NCBI RefSeq assembly: GCF_000714435.1
Contig: NZ_JJMW01000069.1
Coordinates: forward strand, 62,001 to 126,000
Origin: Exiguobacterium alkaliphilum 12/1
Lineage (GTDB): Bacteria; Bacillota; Bacilli; Exiguobacteriales; Exiguobacteriaceae
Direction: 5' to 3'
Length of the DNA stretch: 64,000 bases
A model generated the notes under the pieces. The model worked only from the letters and a program-made list of their open reading frames with translations. It ran no database searches and was not told the origin of the DNA. Numbering within the stretch: the stretch's first letter is position 1; the number at the start of each line of letters is the position of its first letter. The translations under genes were made by a program, and so were the position numbers. Shown piece after piece: positions 26,263 through 33,601 of the stretch.

Positions 26263-27144
26263 TTAAGCGAGAAACTCGTCGAGCGTCGCAATCAAAATCC
26301 CGATTTCGGGTTTCGTGATTTGGGCGTTCGCACCGACAGCCTCTCCTTTATGTTTCAAATCGTCTGAGATGAGCGAGGAGAAGATGATGATCGGAAGGTC
26401 GCTGTACTGCTCCATCTCCCGGAGACGTTTCGTCAAATGCAAGCCGTCCATCTGTGGCATCTCGATGTCCGTGATGAGCAGGTCACAACTCGCCCCGTCC
26501 ACCTCGAACGCCTCGAGTGCTTCCTTCCCGTTATTAAAGATCGTCGTGTTGAAATAGCCTGCATCGTCGAGCGTATCGATGATGAGCGTACGGAGCATCT
26601 CCGAGTCTTCGGCGAGCCAAATCTGTTTATGCGATCGTTCACGGGCACCGAGGCGTTTCACCGACTCCCGAGCCATGATGTCTTTTCGTGACAATTCGAG
26701 GGCGATTCGTTCGTAGTCAAGTAAGATGATCATTTGGTCGCCCGTCTTGACGACGCCGTTCGTGATGCCTTGCATGCCGCGCGCCAAGTCAGACGGCGTA
26801 TCGATTTGTTCCCAAGAGATTCGTTTAATCTCGGTCACTTGATCGACCCGAAGCACCGACTTCTCACCGTTGAACTCACAGACGATTAGACGGTCGCCTT
26901 CGCCGACTTCACGCGGATGACCGATGACCATCGGCAAATCGATGACAGTCATCACTTCTCCACGTAGTTCGATGAGCCCCATGATGGCCTCCGGCGTCCC
27001 CGGCAGCGGGGTGAGCGGAAGCATTGTGATGATTTCTCTGACTTTCATGACGTTGATCCCGAAAATGAACGGGCCCGATTGGAAAATGACGATCTCAAGC
27101 TCATTCGTGCCTGCTTCAAGTAAAATGTTATGGTCCATGCTCAT
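26263..27144 (-). CDS. cheV: chemotaxis coupling protein CheV
   Basis: A 293-residue CheW-receiver fusion. Residues about 10-155 are CheW-like: FGINVMKVREII, GLIELRGEVMTVIDL and LRVDQVTEI. Residues about 170-293 are a receiver: WLAEDSEMLR, LLITDIEMPQMDGL with the phospho-acceptor Asp, IIIFSSL and AQITKPEI. CheV couples receptors to CheA and adapts through phosphorylation. AGGAGGG eight bases before the ATG. It is monocistronic, upstream of divergent gapN. Confidence 0.93.
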   Translation of the reverse strand: MSMDHNILLEAGTNELEIVIFQSGPFIFGINVMKVREIITMLPLTPLPGTPEAIMGLIELRGEVMTVIDLPMVIGHPREVGEGDRLIVCEFNGEKSVLRVDQVTEIKRISWEQIDTPSDLARGMQGITNGVVKTGDQMIILLDYERIALELSRKDIMARESVKRLGARERSHKQIWLAEDSEMLRTLIIDTLDDAGYFNTTIFNNGKEALEAFEVDGASCDLLITDIEMPQMDGLHLTKRLREMEQYSDLPIIIFSSLISDDLKHKGEAVGANAQITKPEIGILIATLDEFLA

Positions 27145-27253
27145 TCGTAGTCCCTCCTAGTTCACGTACTCTCTTCTTCTCTATCGGTCGAACGGGCCGG
27201 ACTCTTCAGTTGAAAAGTGTCAATCTGGAGACGGATTTCACAAAAAGTTGCCA

Positions 27254-27267
27254 CGTAACCGTTTACA
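27254..27267. promoter_or_regulatory. candidate CcpA (cre-like) site
   Basis: CGTAACCGTTTACA differs at one core position from the cre pattern TGNAANCGNWNNCA. It overlaps the -35 box of the putative gapN promoter, a position suited to repression. Confidence 0.4.
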
Positions 27268-27291
27268 TTACATAAACTGAATCTTTATAGT
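27262..27291 (+). promoter_or_regulatory. candidate sigma-A promoter of gapN
   Basis: TTTACA and TATAGT are separated by 18 bp, about 80 bp before the start codon. The rest of the cheV-gapN intergenic region shows nothing else recognisable. Confidence 0.5.
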
Positions 27292-27369
27292 TGTTCATCC
27301 GAATTAATTTTGCATACAATGGGGATGGCAACGAGATATCAAAGCTTACTCAGGAGGCAGATAGAGATT

Positions 27370-28803
27370 ATGAGTATGAACACGTATCCATATTTAATCA
27401 ATGGACAATGGCAGGAATCAACAACCAACGAGACGATTGAACTCGTTTCCCCTTATACAGAAGAAGTCGTCGGCAGCGTACAGGCAATGTCACGTGATGA
27501 AGTCGACGAAGCCATTCATGGCGCCAAACGTGCACAACAAGAGTGGGCAGCGCTTCCGGTCAACAAGCGTGCTGAACTCCTTTACGCATGGGCAGATAAG
27601 TTAGAAGAGCGTGTCGATGAGATTGGTCAAATCATCATGCGCGAAGTCGGGAAAAACTTGAGCGACGCGAAGAAAGAAGTCGTCCGGACAGCGGAAATCA
27701 TCCGTTACACGGCTGAAGAAGGTCTTCGCTTCACGGGCGGGTTCATGCAAGGCGATTCGTTCCCGGGTGGTTCGAAAAACAAGATGGCAATCATTAAAAA
27801 AGAGGCGCTCGGTGTCGTCCTCGCCATCTCGCCGTTCAACTATCCGGTCAACTTGGCGGCAGCCAAGATTGCACCGGCACTCATCACAGGAAACGCCGTC
27901 GTCTTCAAACCGGCGACACAAGGCGCGATCAGTGGGGTGAAAATGGTCGAGGCGCTTCAAGACGCGGGTCTTCCGAGCGGTCTATTGAACCTCGTCACGG
28001 GACGGGGCTCGGTCATCGGTGACTATTTGACGTCGCATCCGGGCATCGACATGATCACGTTCACGGGCGGCACGGGGACAGGGCAACACTTGTCTCAACA
28101 AGCTTCGATGGTACCGGTCGTCTTAGAGCTCGGAGGGAAAGATCCGGCGCTCGTCTTAGAAGACGCCGACCTCACGCTTGCTGCCGATCAAATCGTCAGC
28201 GGTGCGTTCTCGTACTCTGGACAGCGCTGTACGGCGATCAAGCGTGTCTTTGTGCTCGAACACCAAGCGGACGAGCTCGTCGGTATGTTGAAAGAGCGCG
28301 TCGAGAAGCTCTCGGTCGGTTCGCCGGTCGACAATAGCTTCATCGTGCCGCTCATCGACAAGAAGTCGGCGGATTACGTGCAAGGCTTGATTGACGATGC
28401 CGTCAACAAGCAGGCGACGGTCGTACACGGCAACGAACGCGACGGCAACTTGCTTCACCCGACGCTCCTTGACCACGTCACACGTGAGATGCGTGTCGCA
28501 TGGGAAGAGCCGTTCGGACCGGTCTTGCCGATCATCCGTGTCTCGTCACTTGACGAGATGATTGAGCTTACGAACGAATCAGAGTTCGGCCTTCAAGCGA
28601 GTGTGTTCACGCAAAACGTGAACAACGCCTTCACTGTGGCCGACAAGCTCGACGTCGGGACGGTTCAAGTGAACGGACGCACAGAGCGCGGCCCTGACCA
28701 CTTCCCGTTCATCGGCGTGAAGCAGTCAGGTCTCGGCGTTCAAGGGATTGGACGCAGTCTCGAGACGATGACGCGCGATAAAGTGACGGTCATCAACTTA
28801 TAA
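27370..28803 (+). CDS. gapN: NADP-dependent non-phosphorylating glyceraldehyde-3-phosphate dehydrogenase
   Basis: A 477-residue aldehyde dehydrogenase of the GapN type, oxidising glyceraldehyde 3-phosphate directly to 3-phosphoglycerate with NADPH formation. It has AISPFNYPVNLAAAKIAPAL, the general-base Glu in VVLELGGKDPALV, the nucleophile Cys in YSGQRCTAIKRVF, and EEPFGPVLPII. The segment around RYTAEEGLRFTGGFMQGD is typical of GapN. GGAGG lies 12 bases before the chosen ATG (an ATG six bases on is possible). Its terminator was split by an insertion sequence. Confidence 0.9.
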   Translation: MSMNTYPYLINGQWQESTTNETIELVSPYTEEVVGSVQAMSRDEVDEAIHGAKRAQQEWAALPVNKRAELLYAWADKLEERVDEIGQIIMREVGKNLSDAKKEVVRTAEIIRYTAEEGLRFTGGFMQGDSFPGGSKNKMAIIKKEALGVVLAISPFNYPVNLAAAKIAPALITGNAVVFKPATQGAISGVKMVEALQDAGLPSGLLNLVTGRGSVIGDYLTSHPGIDMITFTGGTGTGQHLSQQASMVPVVLELGGKDPALVLEDADLTLAADQIVSGAFSYSGQRCTAIKRVFVLEHQADELVGMLKERVEKLSVGSPVDNSFIVPLIDKKSADYVQGLIDDAVNKQATVVHGNERDGNLLHPTLLDHVTREMRVAWEEPFGPVLPIIRVSSLDEMIELTNESEFGLQASVFTQNVNNAFTVADKLDVGTVQVNGRTERGPDHFPFIGVKQSGLGVQGIGRSLETMTRDKVTVINL

Positions 28804-28809
28804 TTTGTA

Positions 28810-28831
28810 AGGAGAGGAGACATCCTCTCCT
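28810..28831. repeat. left target-site repeat of the insertion sequence (gapN terminator arm pair)
   Basis: AGGAGAGGAGACATCCTCTCCT is itself a hairpin and is repeated exactly at 30596-30617 on the other side of the element. Here it is followed by CAGCTTG rather than a T-tract, so this copy should terminate poorly. Confidence 0.85.
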
Positions 28832-29046
28832 CAGCTTGTTGACTAACCTCAATCGAATCGCTCGTCCTTTCGGCGCCCACGCTTTCCGCAGGCAATCCCG
28901 GAGCCGCATCGCGACTAGCGTCGCTGCTGGGTCTCCGTCGGATTGCTCTCCTGCAGGAGTCGGGGCGCCGTCGGACGAGCAACGCAAACGGTCGCCATCT
29001 GGCGGCCGTTTGTCTTTTTCTGAGGCCTCGATGGCCGAAGAAAAAG
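28832..29046 (+). repeat. structured noncoding left end of the insertion sequence
   Basis: About 215 bp with several stem-loops, repeated (inverted) beside corA. Recognisable blocks: CACGCTTTCCGCAGGCAATC, TGCTGGGTCTCCG, CTCCTGCAGGAGTC, a terminator-like hairpin and a final stem-loop at 29014-29046. The block order recalls a dispersed repeat common in Bacillales genomes, from memory. No protein-coding signal is seen in the 327 bp between gapN and the transposase. Confidence 0.8.
28986..29020 (+). terminator. terminator-like hairpin in the insertion sequence left end
   Basis: AAACGG-T-CGCC pairs with GGCG-G-CCGTTT and is followed by TGTCTTTTTC. It would block transcription entering the element from gapN and could now serve as the gapN terminator. 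Confidence 0.65.
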
Positions 29047-29130
29047 CCCAGATATGTTCTTCGAACCGATGAAAACGGGAAACGGTAGGTATGGACCGTC
29101 ACCGCCTCCGAACAGGAAGGGGAATCAATC

Positions 29131-29706
29131 ATGTACCGAGCCCACATCGCCAAACGTCATGAACCGATCCACACCGCGGCCTCGTTGGACCAGTTGGTCC
29201 CGAAAGACCACCTTGTCCGAAAGATCGACCGCCATGTCGACTTCTCCATCGTCCATCGTCTGTGTGCACCGCTCTATTCGAACACCGGGCAGCCCGGCAT
29301 CGATCCGGAGATCCTCATCAAGATCATCCTCCTCGGCCCGTTGTTCAACATCCGGTCCGTCCGCCAGACCATCAAGGAGATCGAGACGAACCTGGCGTAC
29401 CGATGGTTCCTCGGGTTCGGGATGGACGAGAAAGTCCCTGACCATTCGACGATCAGCCAAGCCTACCGGCGACGGTTCGCCGGGACGGACGTCTTCCAAC
29501 AAATTTTTGACGACATCATCCACCAGGCGGAGGCGCATCACCTCGTCTCGGGACGGATCCTCCTCACGGATTCGACCCATATCCGGGCGAACGCCGGCAA
29601 GAAGAAGTTCGACAAGACCGAGGTCGACGCGGTCGTCACTGCGGTCGAGGACGAGCTGTTGGCGCGCGTGAACGAGGATCGGTCCGCGCACGGAAAAAAG
29701 CGCTAG
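29131..29706 (+). CDS. IS1182-type transposase, frame A (N-terminal part)
   Basis: A 191-residue frame starting MYRAHIAKRHEPIHTAASLD after AGGAAGGGG. It holds the N-terminal domain (QLVPKDHLVRKIDRHVDFS, GQPGIDPEILIKIILLGPLF, VPDHSTISQAYRRRF) and the first catalytic Asp of the DDE triad in LLTDSTHIRANAG. It ends at TAG just after an A AAA AAG heptamer (29694-29700). Slippage by -1 there leads without a stop into frame B, giving one protein of about 488 residues, the normal IS1182 length. Whether this is programmed or a mutation cannot be told from one copy. Confidence 0.85.
   Translation: MYRAHIAKRHEPIHTAASLDQLVPKDHLVRKIDRHVDFSIVHRLCAPLYSNTGQPGIDPEILIKIILLGPLFNIRSVRQTIKEIETNLAYRWFLGFGMDEKVPDHSTISQAYRRRFAGTDVFQQIFDDIIHQAEAHHLVSGRILLTDSTHIRANAGKKKFDKTEVDAVVTAVEDELLARVNEDRSAHGKKR
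29694..29700 (+). promoter_or_regulatory. candidate -1 ribosomal frameshift site
   Basis: The heptamer A AAA AAG is in the correct phase of frame A (GGA AAA AAG). A -1 shift continues GCG CTA GAG into frame B. A weak CGCT/AGCG stem follows; no strong pseudoknot is evident. Confidence 0.6.
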
Positions 29707-29738
29707 AGCCCGCCGAGCCCAGCGAACCTAAAAAGAAG

Positions 29739-30596
29739 GTGAGCAAGGTGAGCCGGACCGATCCCGAGGCGGGCTACATGTATCGGACCCGGAAGCCGGA
29801 AGGCTTCTTTTGGCTCGTCCACCGAACGGTCGACGCAAAGTATAACTTCATCGTCGATGCCTACGTCACGCCGGGGAACGTGCATGACAGTACCGTCTAT
29901 CTGGAGCGTCTAGACTACATTCTTCAGCATTTCGCCTTCCCGCTCGAGGCGGTGGCGCTCGACGCGGGCTATTTCTCAACGGAGATCGCCAAGTCGCTCG
30001 TCAATCGTGGCATCTATAGCGTCATCTCGAGACGCCGCTTCGGCGGCAAGAAAGGGAAGTTCCGAAAGTCCAAATTCACCTACCTCGCGGATGAGGACGC
30101 CTATCGCTGCCCGGCCCGCCAAATCCTCCGTTACAGCACGACGACCCGCCAAGGATACCGTCAATACGTGTCCGACCCGAAAGTCTGTCAAGACTGCCCG
30201 CTCCTCGAAAAATGCATGGAGAACGAGACGAACCGTCGGATCATCACGCGCCATTTGGACGAGCCGTTCCTCGAAGCGGTGAACAGAAATCGATTGACCG
30301 CATCCGGTCAATACCTATACCGTCTCCGGCCACAGACCGTGGAGCGCTCGTTCGCTGACGCGAAGGAGCTTCATGGGCTCCGTTTCACGTTCTACCGTGG
30401 GCGTGAGGCGGTCCAGCGCGCCAACCTGGTGGCAGCCACCGCACAAAACATGAAGAAGCTGGCCAACCTGTTGGCCTGGAGAGACCGTATACATACCATT
30501 TTTTCAATCTTGTGCCGGGCAGAGCGCCTCAAGCTCATCGAACCTAAAAAAGACGAACCAATCCGCGAAAAGCGAATTGGTTCGTCAACAGCCTGA
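29739..30596 (+). CDS. IS1182-type transposase, frame B (C-terminal part)
   Basis: A 285-residue frame with the rest of the DDE domain: GFFWLVHRTVDAKYNFIVD, TPGNVHDSTVYLERLDYIL, the second catalytic Asp in VALDAGYFS, a zinc-like cluster (YRCPARQ, VCQDCPLLEKCM) and the third acidic residue in VERSFADAKELHGLRF. Independent initiation at the GTG used here is possible but the preceding codons (from 29700) are open in the same frame, consistent with synthesis by frameshifting. The stop TGA is formed at the end of the element. Confidence 0.85.
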   Translation: MSKVSRTDPEAGYMYRTRKPEGFFWLVHRTVDAKYNFIVDAYVTPGNVHDSTVYLERLDYILQHFAFPLEAVALDAGYFSTEIAKSLVNRGIYSVISRRRFGGKKGKFRKSKFTYLADEDAYRCPARQILRYSTTTRQGYRQYVSDPKVCQDCPLLEKCMENETNRRIITRHLDEPFLEAVNRNRLTASGQYLYRLRPQTVERSFADAKELHGLRFTFYRGREAVQRANLVAATAQNMKKLANLLAWRDRIHTIFSILCRAERLKLIEPKKDEPIREKRIGSSTA

Positions 30597-30623
30597 GGAG
30601 AGGAGACATCCTCTCCTTTTTTT
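30596..30623 (+). terminator. right target repeat, regenerated gapN-type terminator
   Basis: The right copy of the 22-bp repeat keeps the original T7 tract (CTCCTTTTTTT), so it is a full intrinsic terminator, now ending the insertion sequence transcript. Confidence 0.85.
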
Positions 30624-30629
30624 GTGTCA

Positions 30630-30659
30630 TTGAAATCCAATCTTTCAGACGGGTATAAT
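30630..30659 (+). promoter_or_regulatory. sigma-A promoter of the YnjBCD-type operon
   Basis: TTGAAA and TATAAT are separated by 18 bp, immediately after the terminator and about 33 bp before the first start codon. The leader is too short for a riboswitch. Confidence 0.7.
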
Positions 30660-30691
30660 GGGTGGAGATAGGTGGAAGGGGTTGGGGGCAC

Positions 30692-31669
30692 GTGGCGAAC
30701 TGGATTTCGAGCCAATTGGCTAGATTGGACATACCGACGCCGTTTGAAGTCGGGAACGTGAACGTATACATCGTCGAACATATGAACCGGTTCTTTATGG
30801 TCGATTGCGGACCGGATACGGAAGAGGCGTGGACGTCGTTGAATGCACAGCTCGCAGAGTTGGAGCTGTCGCTCGAGTCGATCGACTTCTTGTTTTTGAC
30901 GCACCACCATGCCGATCATGCCGGACAAGCGTGGCGCCTTCGAGACGCCGCGATTCCGGTGTATGGTCATGAAAAACTCGTCCGTTACTTGGAGCAGACA
31001 CCGAACTTCATCAAGCGGGGTAATCAATTTCTGCACGATTTGGCCCATTCGTTCGGCACCCCCGAGTCGATTGTCGCCAAACTGCCCGACTATCGGGAAG
31101 CGCTACGTTGGATCGGCCCGACGACCGTGACGATGACGTTCGAGGATGGTCAGGCCGTCACACCGGACGGGGCGTGGCGGACGATTCACTTGCCGGGTCA
31201 TGCGAGCGACCAGCTTGGACTCATCGGACCTGGCGGCGTCTTGATTGCCGGTGACCATCTGATTGACACGGTCGAACCGAACCCGCTCATCGAACAACCG
31301 TATGAAGGGGAAGGGTTTGCGTCGCCGGTGCTCTTGTATCTCGATTCGCTCCGTAAGCTGCAGACGTATGAGTTGAAGCTCGTCGTGAGCGGGCACGGCG
31401 ACCCGATTCTTCACCCGATGTCGTTGATCGAGAATCGAATTTCACAGCGATACGACCGGAGCGAGCAACTATTAGGCGATTGGGTCGACGGATTGAGCGT
31501 CTTCGATTGGTCGATGCGCCTTTATGGGCGTAAGATGCGCCGGGCGATGCCGCTCGTCTTCAGCGAAGTGTTCGCCCGTCTGACGTTGCTCGAAGAACGT
31601 GGCCACGTCGAACGAATTCTCGTCGACCGGAAATGGACATATGAACGGACAAAGGAAGTGGAATGGTGA
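30692..31669 (+). CDS. MBL-fold metallo-hydrolase
   Basis: A 325-residue metallo-beta-lactamase-fold protein. It opens with WISSQLARLDIPTPFEVGNVN and has the metal motif FLTHHHADHAGQAW, LPGHASDQLGLI, IAGDHLIDT and VSGHGDPI. The C-terminal region (about 250-325) is a winged-helix-like LACTB2-type tail. The substrate is unknown, perhaps a thioester or ester. The start is GTG; the stop overlaps the following SDR gene by 7 bp. It is first in an eight-gene operon. Confidence 0.82.
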   Translation: MANWISSQLARLDIPTPFEVGNVNVYIVEHMNRFFMVDCGPDTEEAWTSLNAQLAELELSLESIDFLFLTHHHADHAGQAWRLRDAAIPVYGHEKLVRYLEQTPNFIKRGNQFLHDLAHSFGTPESIVAKLPDYREALRWIGPTTVTMTFEDGQAVTPDGAWRTIHLPGHASDQLGLIGPGGVLIAGDHLIDTVEPNPLIEQPYEGEGFASPVLLYLDSLRKLQTYELKLVVSGHGDPILHPMSLIENRISQRYDRSEQLLGDWVDGLSVFDWSMRLYGRKMRRAMPLVFSEVFARLTLLEERGHVERILVDRKWTYERTKEVEW

Positions 31670-32412
31670 AACATATCGTGATCACAGGTGCGTCAAGCGG
31701 CTTTGGTGCCGCATTGGCGCACTGTTTTTATGAACGAGGTTACAAGTTGACGTTAGTGGCGCGAAGCGAGGAGCGGCTGAAAGGCTTGGCCAAACAACTT
31801 AACGCAAATTGGCACGTCGCCGACGTCATTACGAGCTATGACACGCTCGTGTCGGAAATCGAACAGGCTTACGGACCGATTGACGGTTGGGTGAACAATG
31901 CCGGAATCGGCGAGTTCGATGCGGTCGTCGATCAAACAAAAGCCGTCATCGAAGAGACGATGATGTTGAACGCGACGGCGCCGATGGTCCTGTCACGCGA
32001 CTGTGCGAAGCGGATGCGTGCCGGTGGGACGATCGTCAACGTCTGTTCCCAGGCAGCGAAAGTGCCAACGCCGAAGTCGGCGGTCTATGCCGGTTCGAAA
32101 GCGGCCCTTCTCCAATTTTCAAATGCACTCCGGCTCGAGCTCAGACCGCGAGATATTCACGTGCTGACCGTCAACCCGGGACCGATCGCGACTCCGTTCT
32201 TTGAACGGGCCGACAAGAGTGGGCGGTACGAACAGAGCGTCAAACGAATCATGCTATCTCCTGACCGGTTGGCCCGGCGCGTCGTCAAGGCGTTTGAACG
32301 GGCCGAACGGGAAGTGAACGCCCCGTGGTGGATGAATGCAGGCGCAAAAGCGTATGCGATGTGCCCGGTCTGGTTCGAACGGCTCGCAAAACGGGGATTT
32401 GATAAAAAATAG
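31663..32412 (+). CDS. SDR family oxidoreductase
   Basis: A 249-residue short-chain dehydrogenase: IVITGASSGFGAALAHCF nucleotide site, WVNNAGIGEFD, catalytic NVCSQAAKVPTPKSAVYAGSKAAL (Ser-Tyr-Lys present) and NPGPIATPFFERADKSG. Substrate is unknown. It overlaps the MBL gene and precedes the binding-protein gene by 19 bp, so it is co-transcribed with the importer; a lipid- or sugar-alcohol-related substrate would fit the phosphotransferase downstream, but this is speculative. Confidence 0.82.
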   Translation: MVKHIVITGASSGFGAALAHCFYERGYKLTLVARSEERLKGLAKQLNANWHVADVITSYDTLVSEIEQAYGPIDGWVNNAGIGEFDAVVDQTKAVIEETMMLNATAPMVLSRDCAKRMRAGGTIVNVCSQAAKVPTPKSAVYAGSKAALLQFSNALRLELRPRDIHVLTVNPGPIATPFFERADKSGRYEQSVKRIMLSPDRLARRVVKAFERAEREVNAPWWMNAGAKAYAMCPVWFERLAKRGFDKK

Positions 32413-32431
32413 AGAACTAGGGGGAACATGA

Positions 32432-33601
32432 ATGAACCGATTACGTATAGCCGGGCTCGTGCTCGTTTTATTTTTAAGTGCGTGTGGCGCGGAACGTGCG
32501 GAGGTCGCGGGGACATACGATGAGGCGGCTGAAACCGCGAAAGGGACGACCGTCAACTTTTACTTATGGGGCGGTGACGAAGGCATCAACCGCTACTTGG
32601 ATGAATACGTCGCACCTCGACTCGCGTCGTCCCACGACATCGAGTTGAACCGTGTGCCGATGGATACGGCCGAGTTCGTGCGACAGCTGTCGCTCGACAA
32701 ACAGGCTGACCGTGAACGCGGGACCATCGATTTGATGTGGATCAACGGGGACAACTTCCGGAACGCCGCCGATGCGGACTTGCTGACAGGCGGCCTGTTA
32801 GAGCGGATTCCGAACGCGTCACTGTTGAACGAGACGGCGCAAGCGACCGATGCGGGTACGCCGACCGATGGCCTCGAAGTCGCCTGGGGCAACGTACAAT
32901 TCGTCCTTCATTACGATGCGGATTACGTCAAAAATCCGCCCGAAACGTTCGAACAACTCATTCGATGGACCGAGGAAAATCCTGGCCGTTTCACGTATCC
33001 TGAAGTGACGGACTTCACAGGTAACGCCTTTATCCGTCATCTGCTATATGCGGAATATGGAGAGTCTTTACGTGACATGGAGACGATTCCTGAAGCGTTT
33101 TGGGACGAACTCGCCGCCTGGTCACCGAACTTGTGGAAACAAGGCGAGACGTATCCGAAGTCGCTCGCCCAGCTGGACCAACTGTACGCAAACGGTGATG
33201 TGTGGATGACGATGGGCTTCAATGAACGTCGAGCTGAGGCGGAAGTGAACGCCGGCGTCTTCCCGGACAGCACACGCGCGCTCGTGCTTGATCATTCCAT
33301 CGCCTCCACGCACTTCCTTGCCGTACCGTTCAACGCACCGAACCCGAACGGCGCCATCGTCGTCATCAACGAATTGCTCGCCCCGGAAGTCCAGCTCATG
33401 AAACAACAGGACACATACTGGGGCGACGGGACGTCACTCGACCTCGAGAAGCTCGACGAGGGTGACCGGGAAGCCTTTTTGGCGCTAGATGCAGGCCGCA
33501 CGTATCCGGACCCGGAACGGTTGAGCGAGCGTCAAGTCCCGGACTATGGACCGAACGTGATCGACCTCGTCCGAGAGGGTTGGACACGTGTCGCGCGTTA
33601 A
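32432..33601 (+). CDS. ynjB: ABC transporter substrate-binding lipoprotein, YnjB-like
   Basis: A 389-residue extracellular binding protein. Signal and lipobox: LVLVLFLSACGAE, Cys near residue 19. The mature part has FYLWGGDEGINRYLDEYVAP, DTAEFVRQLSLDKQA, TIDLMWINGDNFRNA and AWGNVQFVLHYDADYV, which follow E. coli YnjB. The ligand of YnjB is not established; thiamine-like or anionic compounds have been suggested by similarity. The stop overlaps the permease gene by 14 bp. Confidence 0.83.
   Translation: MNRLRIAGLVLVLFLSACGAERAEVAGTYDEAAETAKGTTVNFYLWGGDEGINRYLDEYVAPRLASSHDIELNRVPMDTAEFVRQLSLDKQADRERGTIDLMWINGDNFRNAADADLLTGGLLERIPNASLLNETAQATDAGTPTDGLEVAWGNVQFVLHYDADYVKNPPETFEQLIRWTEENPGRFTYPEVTDFTGNAFIRHLLYAEYGESLRDMETIPEAFWDELAAWSPNLWKQGETYPKSLAQLDQLYANGDVWMTMGFNERRAEAEVNAGVFPDSTRALVLDHSIASTHFLAVPFNAPNPNGAIVVINELLAPEVQLMKQQDTYWGDGTSLDLEKLDEGDREAFLALDAGRTYPDPERLSERQVPDYGPNVIDLVREGWTRVAR

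Larger units (their letters stand above)
28831..30596 (+). mobile_element. IS1182-type insertion sequence
   Basis: A complete element of about 1.77 kb. Its ends are imperfect inverted repeats: left (T)CAGCTTGTTGACTAACC, right (reverse complement) (T)CAGGCTGTTGACGAACC, with 14 of 17 positions equal. It is flanked by a 20-22 bp exact direct repeat (boundaries uncertain by one base each side) that is the palindromic stem of the gapN terminator. IS1182-family elements are known for long, variable target repeats and palindromic targets. It holds a structured noncoding left end of about 220 bp and a transposase in two overlapping frames. The transposase stop codon lies in the right end. Confidence 0.88.

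Noticed and set aside
29054..29671. 205-codon Arg/Ser-rich frame over the transposase
   Set aside because: Shadow of the transposase frame; composition is that of an out-of-frame read in GC-rich DNA and it has no ribosome binding site.
30660..30691. Thiamine (TPP) or other riboswitch upstream of the YnjBCD-type operon
   Set aside because: The leader between the promoter and the start codon is about 30 bp, too short for a riboswitch.
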